NCBI RefSeq assembly: GCF_014145665.1
Contig: NZ_JACHTD010000010.1
Span: forward strand, 92,737 to 156,736
DNA: 64,000 nucleotides
Direction of reading: 5' to 3'
Origin: Myroides sp. NP-2
GTDB lineage: Bacteria > Bacteroidota > Bacteroidia > Flavobacteriales > Flavobacteriaceae
Below the pieces are notes generated by a model. It did not search any database. It had not been told where the DNA came from and saw nothing but the letters and a program-made list of their open reading frames with translations. The position numbers and the translations under genes were made by a program. Of this stretch, positions 1 to 7,781 are shown piece after piece. The first letter of the stretch is position 1. The number at the start of each line of letters is the position of its first letter.

Positions 1-238
1 TATTTTCACAAGCAAAAAACTGAACTCCTCTTTGAAAGGCTTGCTTTAAGGCATCACCAACCATCGTCTTTGATTTTCGCACCATTCCAATCGCTGGGCC
101 ATGCACAACAACGTGAATATTTACATCATCTCCCCAATGGTTTCTAATATTCGTTACATAGGTCATTAAAGCGTTTTGTTCATTAATATTTTCCGTATTC
201 ATTTGAAAAACAACGCTATGTTTTTTTGCTGTATTCAT
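1..238 (-). CDS. DsrE-family sulfur-relay-like protein, 3' part cut off by window edge
   Basis: The leftward frame starts with ATG at 236-238 and runs open for 79 codons to the window edge, so only the N-terminal part is seen. It holds a hydrophobic strand (VVFQM), then VNIHVVVHGPAIGMV and RGVQFFACEN near the edge, the usual layout of small DsrE/DsrF-like proteins in Bacteroidota, in which the cysteine of the ACEN segment is conserved. Such proteins are linked to sulfur-atom handling, though many have no proven reaction. It diverges from the thiosulfate-permease genes, which fits a shared role in sulfur metabolism. The family call is from sequence pattern only; the missing C-terminus could change detail but not the frame. 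Confidence 0.72.
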   Translation of the reverse strand, partial: MNTAKKHSVVFQMNTENINEQNALMTYVTNIRNHWGDDVNIHVVVHGPAIGMVRKSKTMVGDALKQAFQRGVQFFACEN

Positions 239-366
239 AATTGTACTCGTTTATTTTTGTTTTTTTGTTGATTAAATATAAAGCTACTAAATCCTTTTTC
301 ATTATCCGATATTTTCTTTTGTTTTTTATAGCTTTTAGCCCACTATTACTGAAAATCATAACTGAA

Positions 367-382
367 TGTATCAAAAGTTACT
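367..382. promoter_or_regulatory. Probable Crp/Fnr-type operator, degenerate copy
   Basis: The 16 bases read TGTATC-AAAA-GTTACT, which differs at two positions from the perfect palindrome TGTAAC-N4-GTTACA found at 2939-2954. It lies in the divergent space between the DsrE gene and the permease genes, about 57 bases before the likely permease start. Crp/Fnr proteins bind such 16-bp twofold sites, and a gene for one lies in the same cluster, so autoregulation of the sulfur island is the inference. The rest of the 200-base divergent space shows only AT-rich sequence; I found no exact TANNTTTG box in it. Confidence 0.4.
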
Positions 383-438
383 GTCCACCTACAAAATAAT
401 ACAGAAATTTGCTCCATACATTATTTAATACACTTGTT

Positions 439-1002
439 ATGATGCATTGGATTTATGAACCTTGGCCTTGGTATATTGGCGGAATTTTTATTGCTACAAC
501 CTTAATTCTCCTCTTGCTTATGGGGAAGACATTTGGATTTTCCTCCAATTTGAGAACGATTTGCGCAATGGCTGGCGCTGGAAAAACTTGTGACTTTTTC
601 TGCTTTAATTGGAAAGCACAAACGTGGAATTTACTTTTCTTAGTAGGAACCATTCTCGGTGGTTTTATCGCATATCACTTTTTAAGTGTTGATGCTGCTG
701 CCATTCCATTAGGAGAAACGACAGTTACAAAACTACATGCCTTGGGAATTGAAAGTGCAGGCCAAGCGTATGTACCCACTGAGCTCTTTGGTCAAGGTGC
801 CTTTTCATCCGCAAAAACAATCGGTTTGCTCTTAGTCGCTGGCTTTTTTGTAGGTTTTGGATCGCGCTATGCTGGTGGTTGTACCTCTGGACATGCCATT
901 ACTGGCTTAAGCAACTTTCAGTTACCTTCGTTAATCGCCGTAATTGGCTTCTTTATCGGCGGACTCATCATGGTTCACCTCATCTTTCCTTTCTTATTTT
1001 AA
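439..1002 (+). CDS. YeeE/YedE-family thiosulfate permease, N-terminal half
   Basis: This integral membrane protein of 187 residues is the first of two half-size YeeE/YedE (TsuA-like) subunits; the family imports thiosulfate or related sulfur compounds across the inner membrane. It has about five hydrophobic segments and the family signature GGCTSGHAITG near residue 155, whose cysteine is part of the proposed substrate path. The frame is open from a TTG at 409, but ATG at 439 or 442 gives the common N-terminus MMHWIYEPWPWY, so 439 is chosen. The partner half follows after 12 bases. The split into two genes is common in Bacteroidota. Confidence 0.85.
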   Translation: MMHWIYEPWPWYIGGIFIATTLILLLLMGKTFGFSSNLRTICAMAGAGKTCDFFCFNWKAQTWNLLFLVGTILGGFIAYHFLSVDAAAIPLGETTVTKLHALGIESAGQAYVPTELFGQGAFSSAKTIGLLLVAGFFVGFGSRYAGGCTSGHAITGLSNFQLPSLIAVIGFFIGGLIMVHLIFPFLF

Positions 1003-1014
1003 CCTCGACAAAAA

Positions 1015-1428
1015 ATGAAAAAAATAGCTTATTTAGCAGTAGGTCTGTTGTTTGGTATTGGAATGTTTAAATCAGGGGCTGCTTCTTGGTTTAGAATCTA
1101 TGAAATGTTTCAATTTGACAGCTTTCACATGTATGGCATTATGGGGACAGCATTGACACTTGCTGTGCTAGCAACGCTACTCATCAAAAAGAAAAAAATA
1201 AACGATTTCTCAGGAAACCCTATTGTCTTTCAACCCAAAGAAAAGAGCATCGCACGCTATTTGATTGGCGGTATCTTTTTTGGATTAGGTTGGGCCTTAG
1301 GCGGTGCTTGTCCTGGACCGATGTTCGCCTTGGTTGGAGCTGGATTTTATCCTATTATCATTGCTATTGTTGGTGCTTTAGCTGGTACTTGGTGCTATGG
1401 TCTGGTAAAAAGATGGTTACCCCACTAA
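1015..1428 (+). CDS. YeeE/YedE-family thiosulfate permease, C-terminal half (DUF6691-like)
   Basis: This 137-residue membrane protein carries the second YeeE/YedE half, with the motif GGACPGPMF near residues 97-105 matching the Cys-containing loop of the first half. Four hydrophobic segments are visible, with a charged KKKKIND loop in the middle. The start ATG at 1015 sits 12 bases after the upstream stop, so both halves are surely cotranscribed and probably form one channel. In single-chain TsuA the two cysteine loops face each other and pass thiosulfate by hydrogen bonding; that role here is inferred from the family. An 83-base gap separates it from the regulator gene. Confidence 0.83.
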   Translation: MKKIAYLAVGLLFGIGMFKSGAASWFRIYEMFQFDSFHMYGIMGTALTLAVLATLLIKKKKINDFSGNPIVFQPKEKSIARYLIGGIFFGLGWALGGACPGPMFALVGAGFYPIIIAIVGALAGTWCYGLVKRWLPH

Positions 1429-1511
1429 AATTTAGGGGTGGATGTTCTCTATTTTTTGATACATAAAATCATTTAGCCTATCTTTAAATCCAAACTATTG
1501 GAGGAGTTATT

Positions 1512-2147
1512 ATGGGACACATTATTAGAGAAAAATACAGCAGCCATTTTGAAGAAAAACTGCTGGATGAAATCATCGAAGTATCCACGATAAAAGATTT
1601 TACAGAAGGTGAACGCCTAATGGAAATTGGAGAGTACATCAAAAAAATCCCCTTGTTGTTATCAGGGGCCATTAAGATCATTCGCGAAGATCAACGAGAA
1701 GGCGAAATTGTGCTTTATTACATCGAAGAAGGTGACACTTGTGCTATGACGCTAACCTGCTGTTTGGGAGAAACCAAGAGTCAGGTGCGCGCTATTGCGG
1801 AAACTGACGGGGCTGTTATCTTAGTTCCTGTCAGCAAAATGGACGATTGGTTGGTTCGCTATAAGAGTTGGCGCAACTTTGTTTTAGCCAGCTACAACAA
1901 CCGCATGAATGAGTTGCTAACTGCTGTAGATAGCTTGGCCTTTATGAATATGGAGGAGCGTTTGTGCAAACTCTTACAAGACAAGGCCAAGATTTACAAC
2001 AGCACCTTCATCAACAACACCCATCAAGAGCTAGCCGAAGAACTTAACACCTCTCGTGTAGTTATTTCGAGAATTTTAAAAACATTAGAGAATCAAGGAA
2101 TTATTCGCCTAAATAGGAAATACATTGAATTACTTAAAAATACCTAA
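1512..2147 (+). CDS. Crp/Fnr-family transcriptional regulator of the sulfur island
   Basis: The 211-residue protein has an N-terminal cyclic-nucleotide-binding-like beta barrel (about 20-125), a dimer helix, and a C-terminal winged helix with the recognition segment NTHQELAEELNTSRVVISR (about 167-185). It lacks the usual cAMP-phosphate Arg-Ser motif, so cAMP is unlikely to be the signal. Three cysteines, C77, C83 and C84, cluster in the segment DTCAMTLTCCLG and could sense sulfane sulfur or metal. The start at 1512 is preceded by GGAGGAG at 1500-1506, a rare Shine-Dalgarno-like site for this phylum. Its TAA is three bases before the exporter gene. Likely targets are the palindromes at 367 and 2939. 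Confidence 0.85.
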   Translation: MGHIIREKYSSHFEEKLLDEIIEVSTIKDFTEGERLMEIGEYIKKIPLLLSGAIKIIREDQREGEIVLYYIEEGDTCAMTLTCCLGETKSQVRAIAETDGAVILVPVSKMDDWLVRYKSWRNFVLASYNNRMNELLTAVDSLAFMNMEERLCKLLQDKAKIYNSTFINNTHQELAEELNTSRVVISRILKTLENQGIIRLNRKYIELLKNT

Positions 2148-2150
2148 CCC

Positions 2151-2936
2151 ATGAATGTAGAAATTGTCGGATATGCTTTAGCACTGTTAGTAGGTATTTC
2201 ACTGGGCTTAATTGGCAGCGGAGGATCAATTTTAACCGTGCCTATTTTGGTGTATATACTAAAAATAGAGCCTTTTTTAGCAACGGCATATTCGCTTTTT
2301 ATCGTTGGATCAACTGCTTTGGTTGGGGGTGTACAGAATGCTATTAATCGCAAGGTAAACTACAAGTTGGTCTTGCTCTTTGGTCTCCCCTCTCTACTTG
2401 CCGTTTATGTGATGCGTGCCTATGTATTGATTTTAGTGCCTGATACGATCGCCTTTGGATCGCTGAATCTATCCAAGAATGTAGTGCTCATGGTGTTTTT
2501 TGCCCTCGTGATGTTCGCATCCGCTATGAAAATGATTCGCCCCAAAACCATACAACAAACGCAATCTCAACCTCAACAAACTCAATTGATGCTGCAAGGC
2601 GTTCTTGTTGGAGTAGTCGCAGGGACTGTAGGAGCTGGTGGAGGATTTCTGATTATTCCGGCCTTAATTTTATTTGCCAATATCAGTATGAAAGAAGCTG
2701 TGGGCACCTCCTTGTTTATCGTAGCTATTCAATCGCTCATTGGCTTTTTAGGTGATGCTGGTAACCCCCTAATTGATTGGCACTTACATCTTTATTTTAG
2801 TGCGATATCGATCATCGGCATATTTATCGGCATTTTCCTCACGCGTTTTATTCCCGATCGAAACCTCAAAACAGGATTTGGCTATTTTGTATTACTCATG
2901 GCCCTCTACATTTTTATCAAAGAAGTGTTTTTCTAG
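2151..2936 (+). CDS. TauE/SafE-family sulfite/sulfonate exporter
   Basis: A 261-residue polytopic membrane protein with the two pseudo-repeat signatures of TauE/SafE proteins: GLIGSGGSILTVPILVY near residue 19 and GTVGAGGGFLIIPALIL near residue 158. About eight membrane segments can be drawn. The family moves sulfite, sulfoacetate or similar anions out of the cytoplasm, so with the persulfide dioxygenase next door (which makes sulfite) a sulfite-efflux role is a reasonable inference. It starts three bases after the regulator gene and is probably in the same transcript. The stop lies just before the palindrome at 2939-2954, where a new promoter seems to begin. Confidence 0.85.
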   Translation: MNVEIVGYALALLVGISLGLIGSGGSILTVPILVYILKIEPFLATAYSLFIVGSTALVGGVQNAINRKVNYKLVLLFGLPSLLAVYVMRAYVLILVPDTIAFGSLNLSKNVVLMVFFALVMFASAMKMIRPKTIQQTQSQPQQTQLMLQGVLVGVVAGTVGAGGGFLIIPALILFANISMKEAVGTSLFIVAIQSLIGFLGDAGNPLIDWHLHLYFSAISIIGIFIGIFLTRFIPDRNLKTGFGYFVLLMALYIFIKEVFF

Positions 2937-2938
2937 TT

Positions 2939-2954
2939 TGTAACTTAGGTTACA
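2939..2954. promoter_or_regulatory. Perfect palindromic operator, Crp/Fnr type
   Basis: The 16 bases are TGTAAC-TTAG-GTTACA, a perfect twofold site starting two bases after the exporter stop codon and 58 bases before the start of the dioxygenase gene. The half-site and 4-base spacer fit a Crp/Fnr-family dimer. A TACTTTTA segment, one change from the TANNTTTG box, lies at about 2976, placing the palindrome upstream of a possible core promoter as for an activator. That the local regulator binds here is an inference. Confidence 0.55.
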
Positions 2955-3012
2955 GCACAATTCAAAACATCTTCTTACTTTTACTATATCAATAAAAAAA
3001 TAAACAAGACTT

Positions 3013-4440
3013 ATGAAGATAGAACAAATTTATACTGGATGTTTAGCACAAGGTGCTTACTATATAGAAAGCAAGGGTGAAGTTGCGATTATCGACCCGT
3101 TGAGAGAAGTACAGCAATATGTAGACAAAGCAAACAAAGCTGGTGCGTCTATCAAATACATTTTCGAAACGCATTTCCATGCTGATTTCGTGAGTGGGCA
3201 CGTTACTTTAGCAGAAAAAACAGGTGCACCAATTGTATATGGTCCCAATGCTAATCCAACGTTTAAAGCGCATATTGCTACAGATGGAGAAGTATTTCAC
3301 TTAGGAGATATCACCATTACAGCACTACACACGCCTGGTCACACCATGGAAAGTACAACCTATTTATTAAAAGATGAACAGGGCAAAGACCATGCAATTT
3401 TCACAGGAGACACCTTGTTTTTAGGGGATGTAGGGCGTCCGGATCTCGCGCAAAAAGCGGCTAACCTAACGCAAGAACAACTCGCAGCGACTTTATACCA
3501 CAGCTTACGCGATAAAATCATGCCATTAGCTGATGACGTTATTGTTTATCCAGCGCATGGCGCAGGCTCAGCCTGCGGAAAGAACCTAAGTAAGGAAACT
3601 GTAGGGACTTTAGGCGACCAAAAACAAACAAACTATGCCTTGCGCGTCGATATGACCGAAGCAGAATTTGTACAAGAAGTAACTGACGGACTATTACCTC
3701 CGCCTGCATATTTTCCCCTCAACGTAAAGTTAAACAAAGAAGGATATGCCAATGTGGAGACTATTATTGACAACAATCGCGCATTATCACCTAGTGAATT
3801 TGAAACAGTTGCTGAAGAGTCTGGCGCATTGCTCCTCGACGTAAGAGCAGCTGCAGATTTTGCTCAAGGACATATTCCTGGGGCCATTTTCATTGGACTC
3901 GACGGACAATTCGCTCCGTGGGTGGGTGCTTTAATCACAGATATCAAACAACCGATATTGATTATTGCGCCGGAAGGACGTGAACAAGAGTGTATCATTC
4001 GTTTATCACGCGTGGGTTACGACAATTCATTGGGCTATTTAGCTGGTGGTTTTGACGCTTGGAAAAACGCGGGTAAAGAATACGATACCGTACAACAGAT
4101 CACAGCTACAGAACTGGAAACAGCAATCAACACAGGAGATATCTCTATTTTTGATGTTCGCAAACCAGGTGAATTTAACGCTGCACATATCGACTACAAA
4201 AACCTCAATCACACCCCTTTGGATTTCTTAAACGATCATTTGGCTGAATTTCCAACTACAGGAAGTTTCTATATTCACTGTGCTGGTGGATACCGCTCGT
4301 TGATCGCTGCTTCTATACTAAAAGCTCGAGGATACCACAACATGATTGATGTAATCGGCGGATTTGGCGCAATCAAAAATACGGGAATTGCCTTGGCAGA
4401 CAATAGCTGTACGTCTACTTGTTCGTCTAACGTAAAGTAA
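3013..4440 (+). CDS. Persulfide-dioxygenase-like metallo-hydrolase with two rhodanese domains
   Basis: The 475-residue protein has an N-terminal metallo-beta-lactamase fold (1-220) with THFHADF (H54, H56, D58), H110 in TPGH, D133 in FTGDTLF, GRPDL at 141-145 and H182 in YPAHG, as in ETHE1/CstB persulfide dioxygenases that oxidise glutathione or CoA persulfide to sulfite. Two rhodanese domains follow (about 265-355 and 365-465). The second has the active cysteine C423 in CAGGYRS; in the first the cysteine position is alanine (A319 in APEGR), so it is probably structural. It is followed after five bases by thioredoxin, which could supply reductant. Together the genes fit detoxification or use of sulfane sulfur and thiosulfate. 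Confidence 0.88.
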   Translation: MKIEQIYTGCLAQGAYYIESKGEVAIIDPLREVQQYVDKANKAGASIKYIFETHFHADFVSGHVTLAEKTGAPIVYGPNANPTFKAHIATDGEVFHLGDITITALHTPGHTMESTTYLLKDEQGKDHAIFTGDTLFLGDVGRPDLAQKAANLTQEQLAATLYHSLRDKIMPLADDVIVYPAHGAGSACGKNLSKETVGTLGDQKQTNYALRVDMTEAEFVQEVTDGLLPPPAYFPLNVKLNKEGYANVETIIDNNRALSPSEFETVAEESGALLLDVRAAADFAQGHIPGAIFIGLDGQFAPWVGALITDIKQPILIIAPEGREQECIIRLSRVGYDNSLGYLAGGFDAWKNAGKEYDTVQQITATELETAINTGDISIFDVRKPGEFNAAHIDYKNLNHTPLDFLNDHLAEFPTTGSFYIHCAGGYRSLIAASILKARGYHNMIDVIGGFGAIKNTGIALADNSCTSTCSSNVK

Positions 4441-4445
4441 TAACT

Positions 4446-4763
4446 ATGACAAAATTTGAAGCGTTAATCCAATCCGATCAATTTGTACTAGTCGATTTTT
4501 TTGCAACCTGGTGTGGTCCATGTCAGATGCAAGCTCCCGTACTCGAAGAAGTAAAGGCCTTGTTGAAAGATGAGATTACCATCATCAAAATTGACGTGGA
4601 TAAAAATCAGGCGCTTACCGCTCAATACAGCACCCAATACAACATGAGAGGTGTTCCTACCCTCATGCTGTTTCGAGCAGGTAAACTCTTGTGGAAACAA
4701 TCCGGATATACGGATAAACAAACGCTATTACATCAGTTTAACCAATTTAAAAACAAGTATTAG
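4446..4763 (+). CDS. trxA: Thioredoxin
   Basis: A complete 105-residue thioredoxin with the redox centre W22-C-G-P-C26, the cis-proline segment GVPTLMLF near residue 70 and a glycine-containing C-terminal strand. There is no signal peptide, so it acts in the cytoplasm. It follows the dioxygenase/rhodanese gene by five bases and precedes a strong terminator, so it is the last gene of that transcript and may serve as electron donor to the rhodanese or reductant for persulfides. It is not necessarily the main cellular thioredoxin, so the symbol is generic. Confidence 0.88.
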   Translation: MTKFEALIQSDQFVLVDFFATWCGPCQMQAPVLEEVKALLKDEITIIKIDVDKNQALTAQYSTQYNMRGVPTLMLFRAGKLLWKQSGYTDKQTLLHQFNQFKNKY

Positions 4764-4800
4764 AAGCCTTATTCCCTTGTTTTTCTGAATAAATCAACTC

Positions 4801-4834
4801 AAGCACTTAGGTCTAGATCTAAGTGCTTTTTTTT
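4801..4834 (+). terminator. Rho-independent terminator after thioredoxin
   Basis: A 10-bp stem AAGCACTTAG / CTAAGTGCTT with an 8-base loop is followed by an eight-base T run. It closes the sulfur transcript. The remaining bases up to 4972 are AT-rich and carry the promoter region of the peptidase gene. Confidence 0.85.
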
Positions 4835-4972
4835 GCTTTTGTCTTGCCGTTAAACTTAATTATTTGTTAATGAGTAACATATTCCCTAAACTTGCGTCTT
4901 ATTCTTCTAGGGTTCATTCTCAAAAAGCACAAGCTGAATGAATTCTAACCAATCTATTTAAAACCATCAAAA

Positions 4973-7708
4973 ATGAAAAGATTATTTTACACTCTTGTCT
5001 TTGTAAGTGCTATTGGTTTTTCCAATTTTGTAGCTGCACAACAAGCAAGTAAAGCGAGTTATGTTACTCAAGTTGAAGATATTAAGGAATACAAGCTAAG
5101 CAATGGCCTTCAAGTTTTACTCATTCCCGACGCTTCACAAAACAATTTAGTTGTTAACATTGTTTATAAAGTAGGGTCAAAACACGAGGGTTATGGCGAA
5201 AAAGGAATGGCTCACTTATTAGAGCACATGCTTTTTAAGAGCACAAAAAACTTGGGAGACATCAAGAAGATGCTTTCGGATAAAGGAGGATCAGCCAACG
5301 GTACGACCTATTACGACCGTACGAACTACTATGAGATATTTCCTTCTACAGATGAAAACTTATCTTGGGCCATAGAAATGGAAGCGGATCGCATGATCAA
5401 TGCAACCCTACTACAAGAAGATTTAGACAAAGAATTTTCTGTGGTGCGCAATGAGTTTGAAATTGGAGAAAACAGCCCAACAGGCGTATTAATGGAGCGC
5501 ACAGCCAATACGGCCTACCTATGGCACAACTACGGATTAAGCACTATCGGATCGAAAGAAGATATTGAACGCGTTAAAACACCTCAATTGAGAAGGTTTT
5601 ACGAAAAATACTACCAACCCGATAATGCGGTTCTAGTAATCGCAGGTAAATTTGACGAAGCGAAAGCCATCGGATATATTGAGCAATACTTCTCTGTTAT
5701 TCCTAAGCCTACACGCGTATTGGACGAGATCCTAACTGTTGAACCTGCACAAGATGGTGAAAAATACATTGAAGTAAAACGCAATGGCGATAGTAAACAC
5801 ATCCAAATGTTGTACCACACAGCTTCTTATGCAGATAAGGACTACGCGGCATTGGCAGCATTAGAGCTCATTCTAAACAATGATCCATCGGGATATTTAC
5901 ACCAAGCCTTAGTGGAAACACAAAAAGTTTCATCGTTATGGGCATATAGTCCTACAGTAAGAGACGCGAGTTTTATGCTATTCAACTTCGACGTTCCCAA
6001 TGATAAAGATCAAATGAACACATTAGCCGAAATTAAGGCTGAAATGGCAAAAATTGGCGATATTACCTATACACAGGAAGATATTGATCGCGCAAAGACC
6101 AATCTTTTAAAAGGTATCGAAGCCTTGCACAACAATACCATCTACACCGCTATCAACTTAACGGAAATCATCGGTTCTGGCGATTATCGCTTGGGATATT
6201 TGTACCGCGACAATATTGAAAACCTAACAGTAGAAGATATCAAACGCGTGGCCAAAAAATACTTTACAGACAACAACAGAACTGTAGGTTTATTCATCCC
6301 AACAAAAGATGAAGTACGCGTAAAACCAACCGAATTCTTGAATACGGATATCGACGCTTTAGTCAAAGACTACAAAGGAAAGGAAACAGCGCATGACATT
6401 CGAGACTTTGCTCCTACTATTGCCAATTTACAACAAAACTACACCTCAGGTCAATTGAGTAATGGAATGAAATTTGGTAGTATTGACAAGGATTTAAAAG
6501 GGGAAAAAGTTAGTATATCGATTCAAATTCCCGTAGGAAATCAAAAGGACCTTCACAACAAGCAATACATCGGATCATTTACAGCATCCATGTTAACTTC
6601 GGGAACTAAGACCTTGTCTAAACAGGAAATTAAAGATCAGTTAGACCAATTGAAATCGAGTATAGCTATCAATTTCAGTGGTCAAAACATTATGATTTCT
6701 GTTTCTTCCTACCGCAATACCATCAAAGAAACGATGGATATTCTAGAAGATGTACTGAAAAACCCGGTATTCCCAGCAAGTGAATTGACCAAGTTAAAAT
6801 TAGAATACACCACATATTTGGAAGGAAACTTAAATGACCCTCAGGCGGTTGCCTTCAAAAAAATAGCACAAGCTACCTCAAATGAAGAGAAGGGAAGTAT
6901 TTTCTATTCAGGTAGTATACAAGAAGATATTGATGGATTCAAGGCGGTTACCATCGAAGAAATTAAAGAGTTCTACACAAAATTCTTTGGCGCAAACAAC
7001 GGTGTTGCTACGGTACTGGGTATGTCTGATCAAGCACAAACCAAAGAGATGCTAGAGCGCGTATTAGGAAACTGGAACAACCAAGTGAAATTTGAAAGAG
7101 CTTATCCTAAATTCTTTACAACCAAACAAAGTAAGGATATTATTCAGACAGCAGACAAAGAAAATGCCGCTGCTGTTGGAAAGTTAAACTTTGAAATGAA
7201 CAAATCTAACCCCGATTTTGCAGCCTTAACTTTTGCTAATGAAGTTATGGGAGGTGGCTTTATGACCGCTCGTATTCCACAAAGATTACGCGAAAAAGAA
7301 GGCATTAGCTACGGAGCTGGTACTTATCTATCCGTTCCTACTGATGTGAATAACAACAATTCATCGTGGATGATTTACGCTTTCTTGAATCCGACCAAAC
7401 GCACAGAAGTAGAAACAGCCATCAACGATGAGTTCGCTAAATTAGTTGCCAATGGAATTACCGAAGAAGAGCTACAAACAAACAAAAAGAGCTGGAAAAA
7501 CGCAAGACAAACGAATTTAGGTAATGATGGTTATTTAATGTCTCTATCTAATACTTACTTGATGTACAACACTCCTTTCAGCGAGTTTGACAAGCTAAAT
7601 GACGATATTGACAAGCTAACCGTAAAACAAGTGAATGCTGCAATTAAGAAATACTTGCAACCTTCAAAGTTCACAACCATTTATGTGGGTGATTTTACGA
7701 AGAAATAA
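4973..7708 (+). CDS. Two-domain M16 (insulinase-like) zinc metallopeptidase, exported
   Basis: The 911-residue protein starts with a signal peptide ending in FVAAQ (residue 23) and contains two M16 units. The first has the inverted zinc motif HLLEH (H81, E84 as catalytic base, H85) and the distal ligand Glu in RNEFE (E161). The second unit, from about residue 480, lacks the zinc motif and ends with the substrate-clamp segment ARIPQRLREKEGISYGAGTY, as usual for the inactive half. Such enzymes form a closed chamber that degrades peptides in the periplasm. Length is typical for Bacteroidota. It stands alone between two terminators, so it is probably a monocistronic unit. Confidence 0.9.
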   Translation: MKRLFYTLVFVSAIGFSNFVAAQQASKASYVTQVEDIKEYKLSNGLQVLLIPDASQNNLVVNIVYKVGSKHEGYGEKGMAHLLEHMLFKSTKNLGDIKKMLSDKGGSANGTTYYDRTNYYEIFPSTDENLSWAIEMEADRMINATLLQEDLDKEFSVVRNEFEIGENSPTGVLMERTANTAYLWHNYGLSTIGSKEDIERVKTPQLRRFYEKYYQPDNAVLVIAGKFDEAKAIGYIEQYFSVIPKPTRVLDEILTVEPAQDGEKYIEVKRNGDSKHIQMLYHTASYADKDYAALAALELILNNDPSGYLHQALVETQKVSSLWAYSPTVRDASFMLFNFDVPNDKDQMNTLAEIKAEMAKIGDITYTQEDIDRAKTNLLKGIEALHNNTIYTAINLTEIIGSGDYRLGYLYRDNIENLTVEDIKRVAKKYFTDNNRTVGLFIPTKDEVRVKPTEFLNTDIDALVKDYKGKETAHDIRDFAPTIANLQQNYTSGQLSNGMKFGSIDKDLKGEKVSISIQIPVGNQKDLHNKQYIGSFTASMLTSGTKTLSKQEIKDQLDQLKSSIAINFSGQNIMISVSSYRNTIKETMDILEDVLKNPVFPASELTKLKLEYTTYLEGNLNDPQAVAFKKIAQATSNEEKGSIFYSGSIQEDIDGFKAVTIEEIKEFYTKFFGANNGVATVLGMSDQAQTKEMLERVLGNWNNQVKFERAYPKFFTTKQSKDIIQTADKENAAAVGKLNFEMNKSNPDFAALTFANEVMGGGFMTARIPQRLREKEGISYGAGTYLSVPTDVNNNNSSWMIYAFLNPTKRTEVETAINDEFAKLVANGITEEELQTNKKSWKNARQTNLGNDGYLMSLSNTYLMYNTPFSEFDKLNDDIDKLTVKQVNAAIKKYLQPSKFTTIYVGDFTKK

Positions 7709-7749
7709 ATCCATAAAAAAGAAGCTGTCTAATAAGCGTTTCAAGATAG

Positions 7750-7781
7750 AACCTCATCTAATTTTTAGGTGAGGTTTTTTT
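7750..7781 (+). terminator. Terminator after the M16 peptidase gene
   Basis: A 12-bp stem AACCTCATCTAA / TTAGGTGAGGTT with one T-G wobble and a three-base loop is followed by five more T. It lies 41 bases after the peptidase stop codon. Confidence 0.85.

Noticed and set aside
7709..7750. Insertion-sequence remnant after the M16 gene
   Set aside because: The GAAGCTGTCTAATAAG segment looks familiar from mobile-element ends but nothing else supports it.
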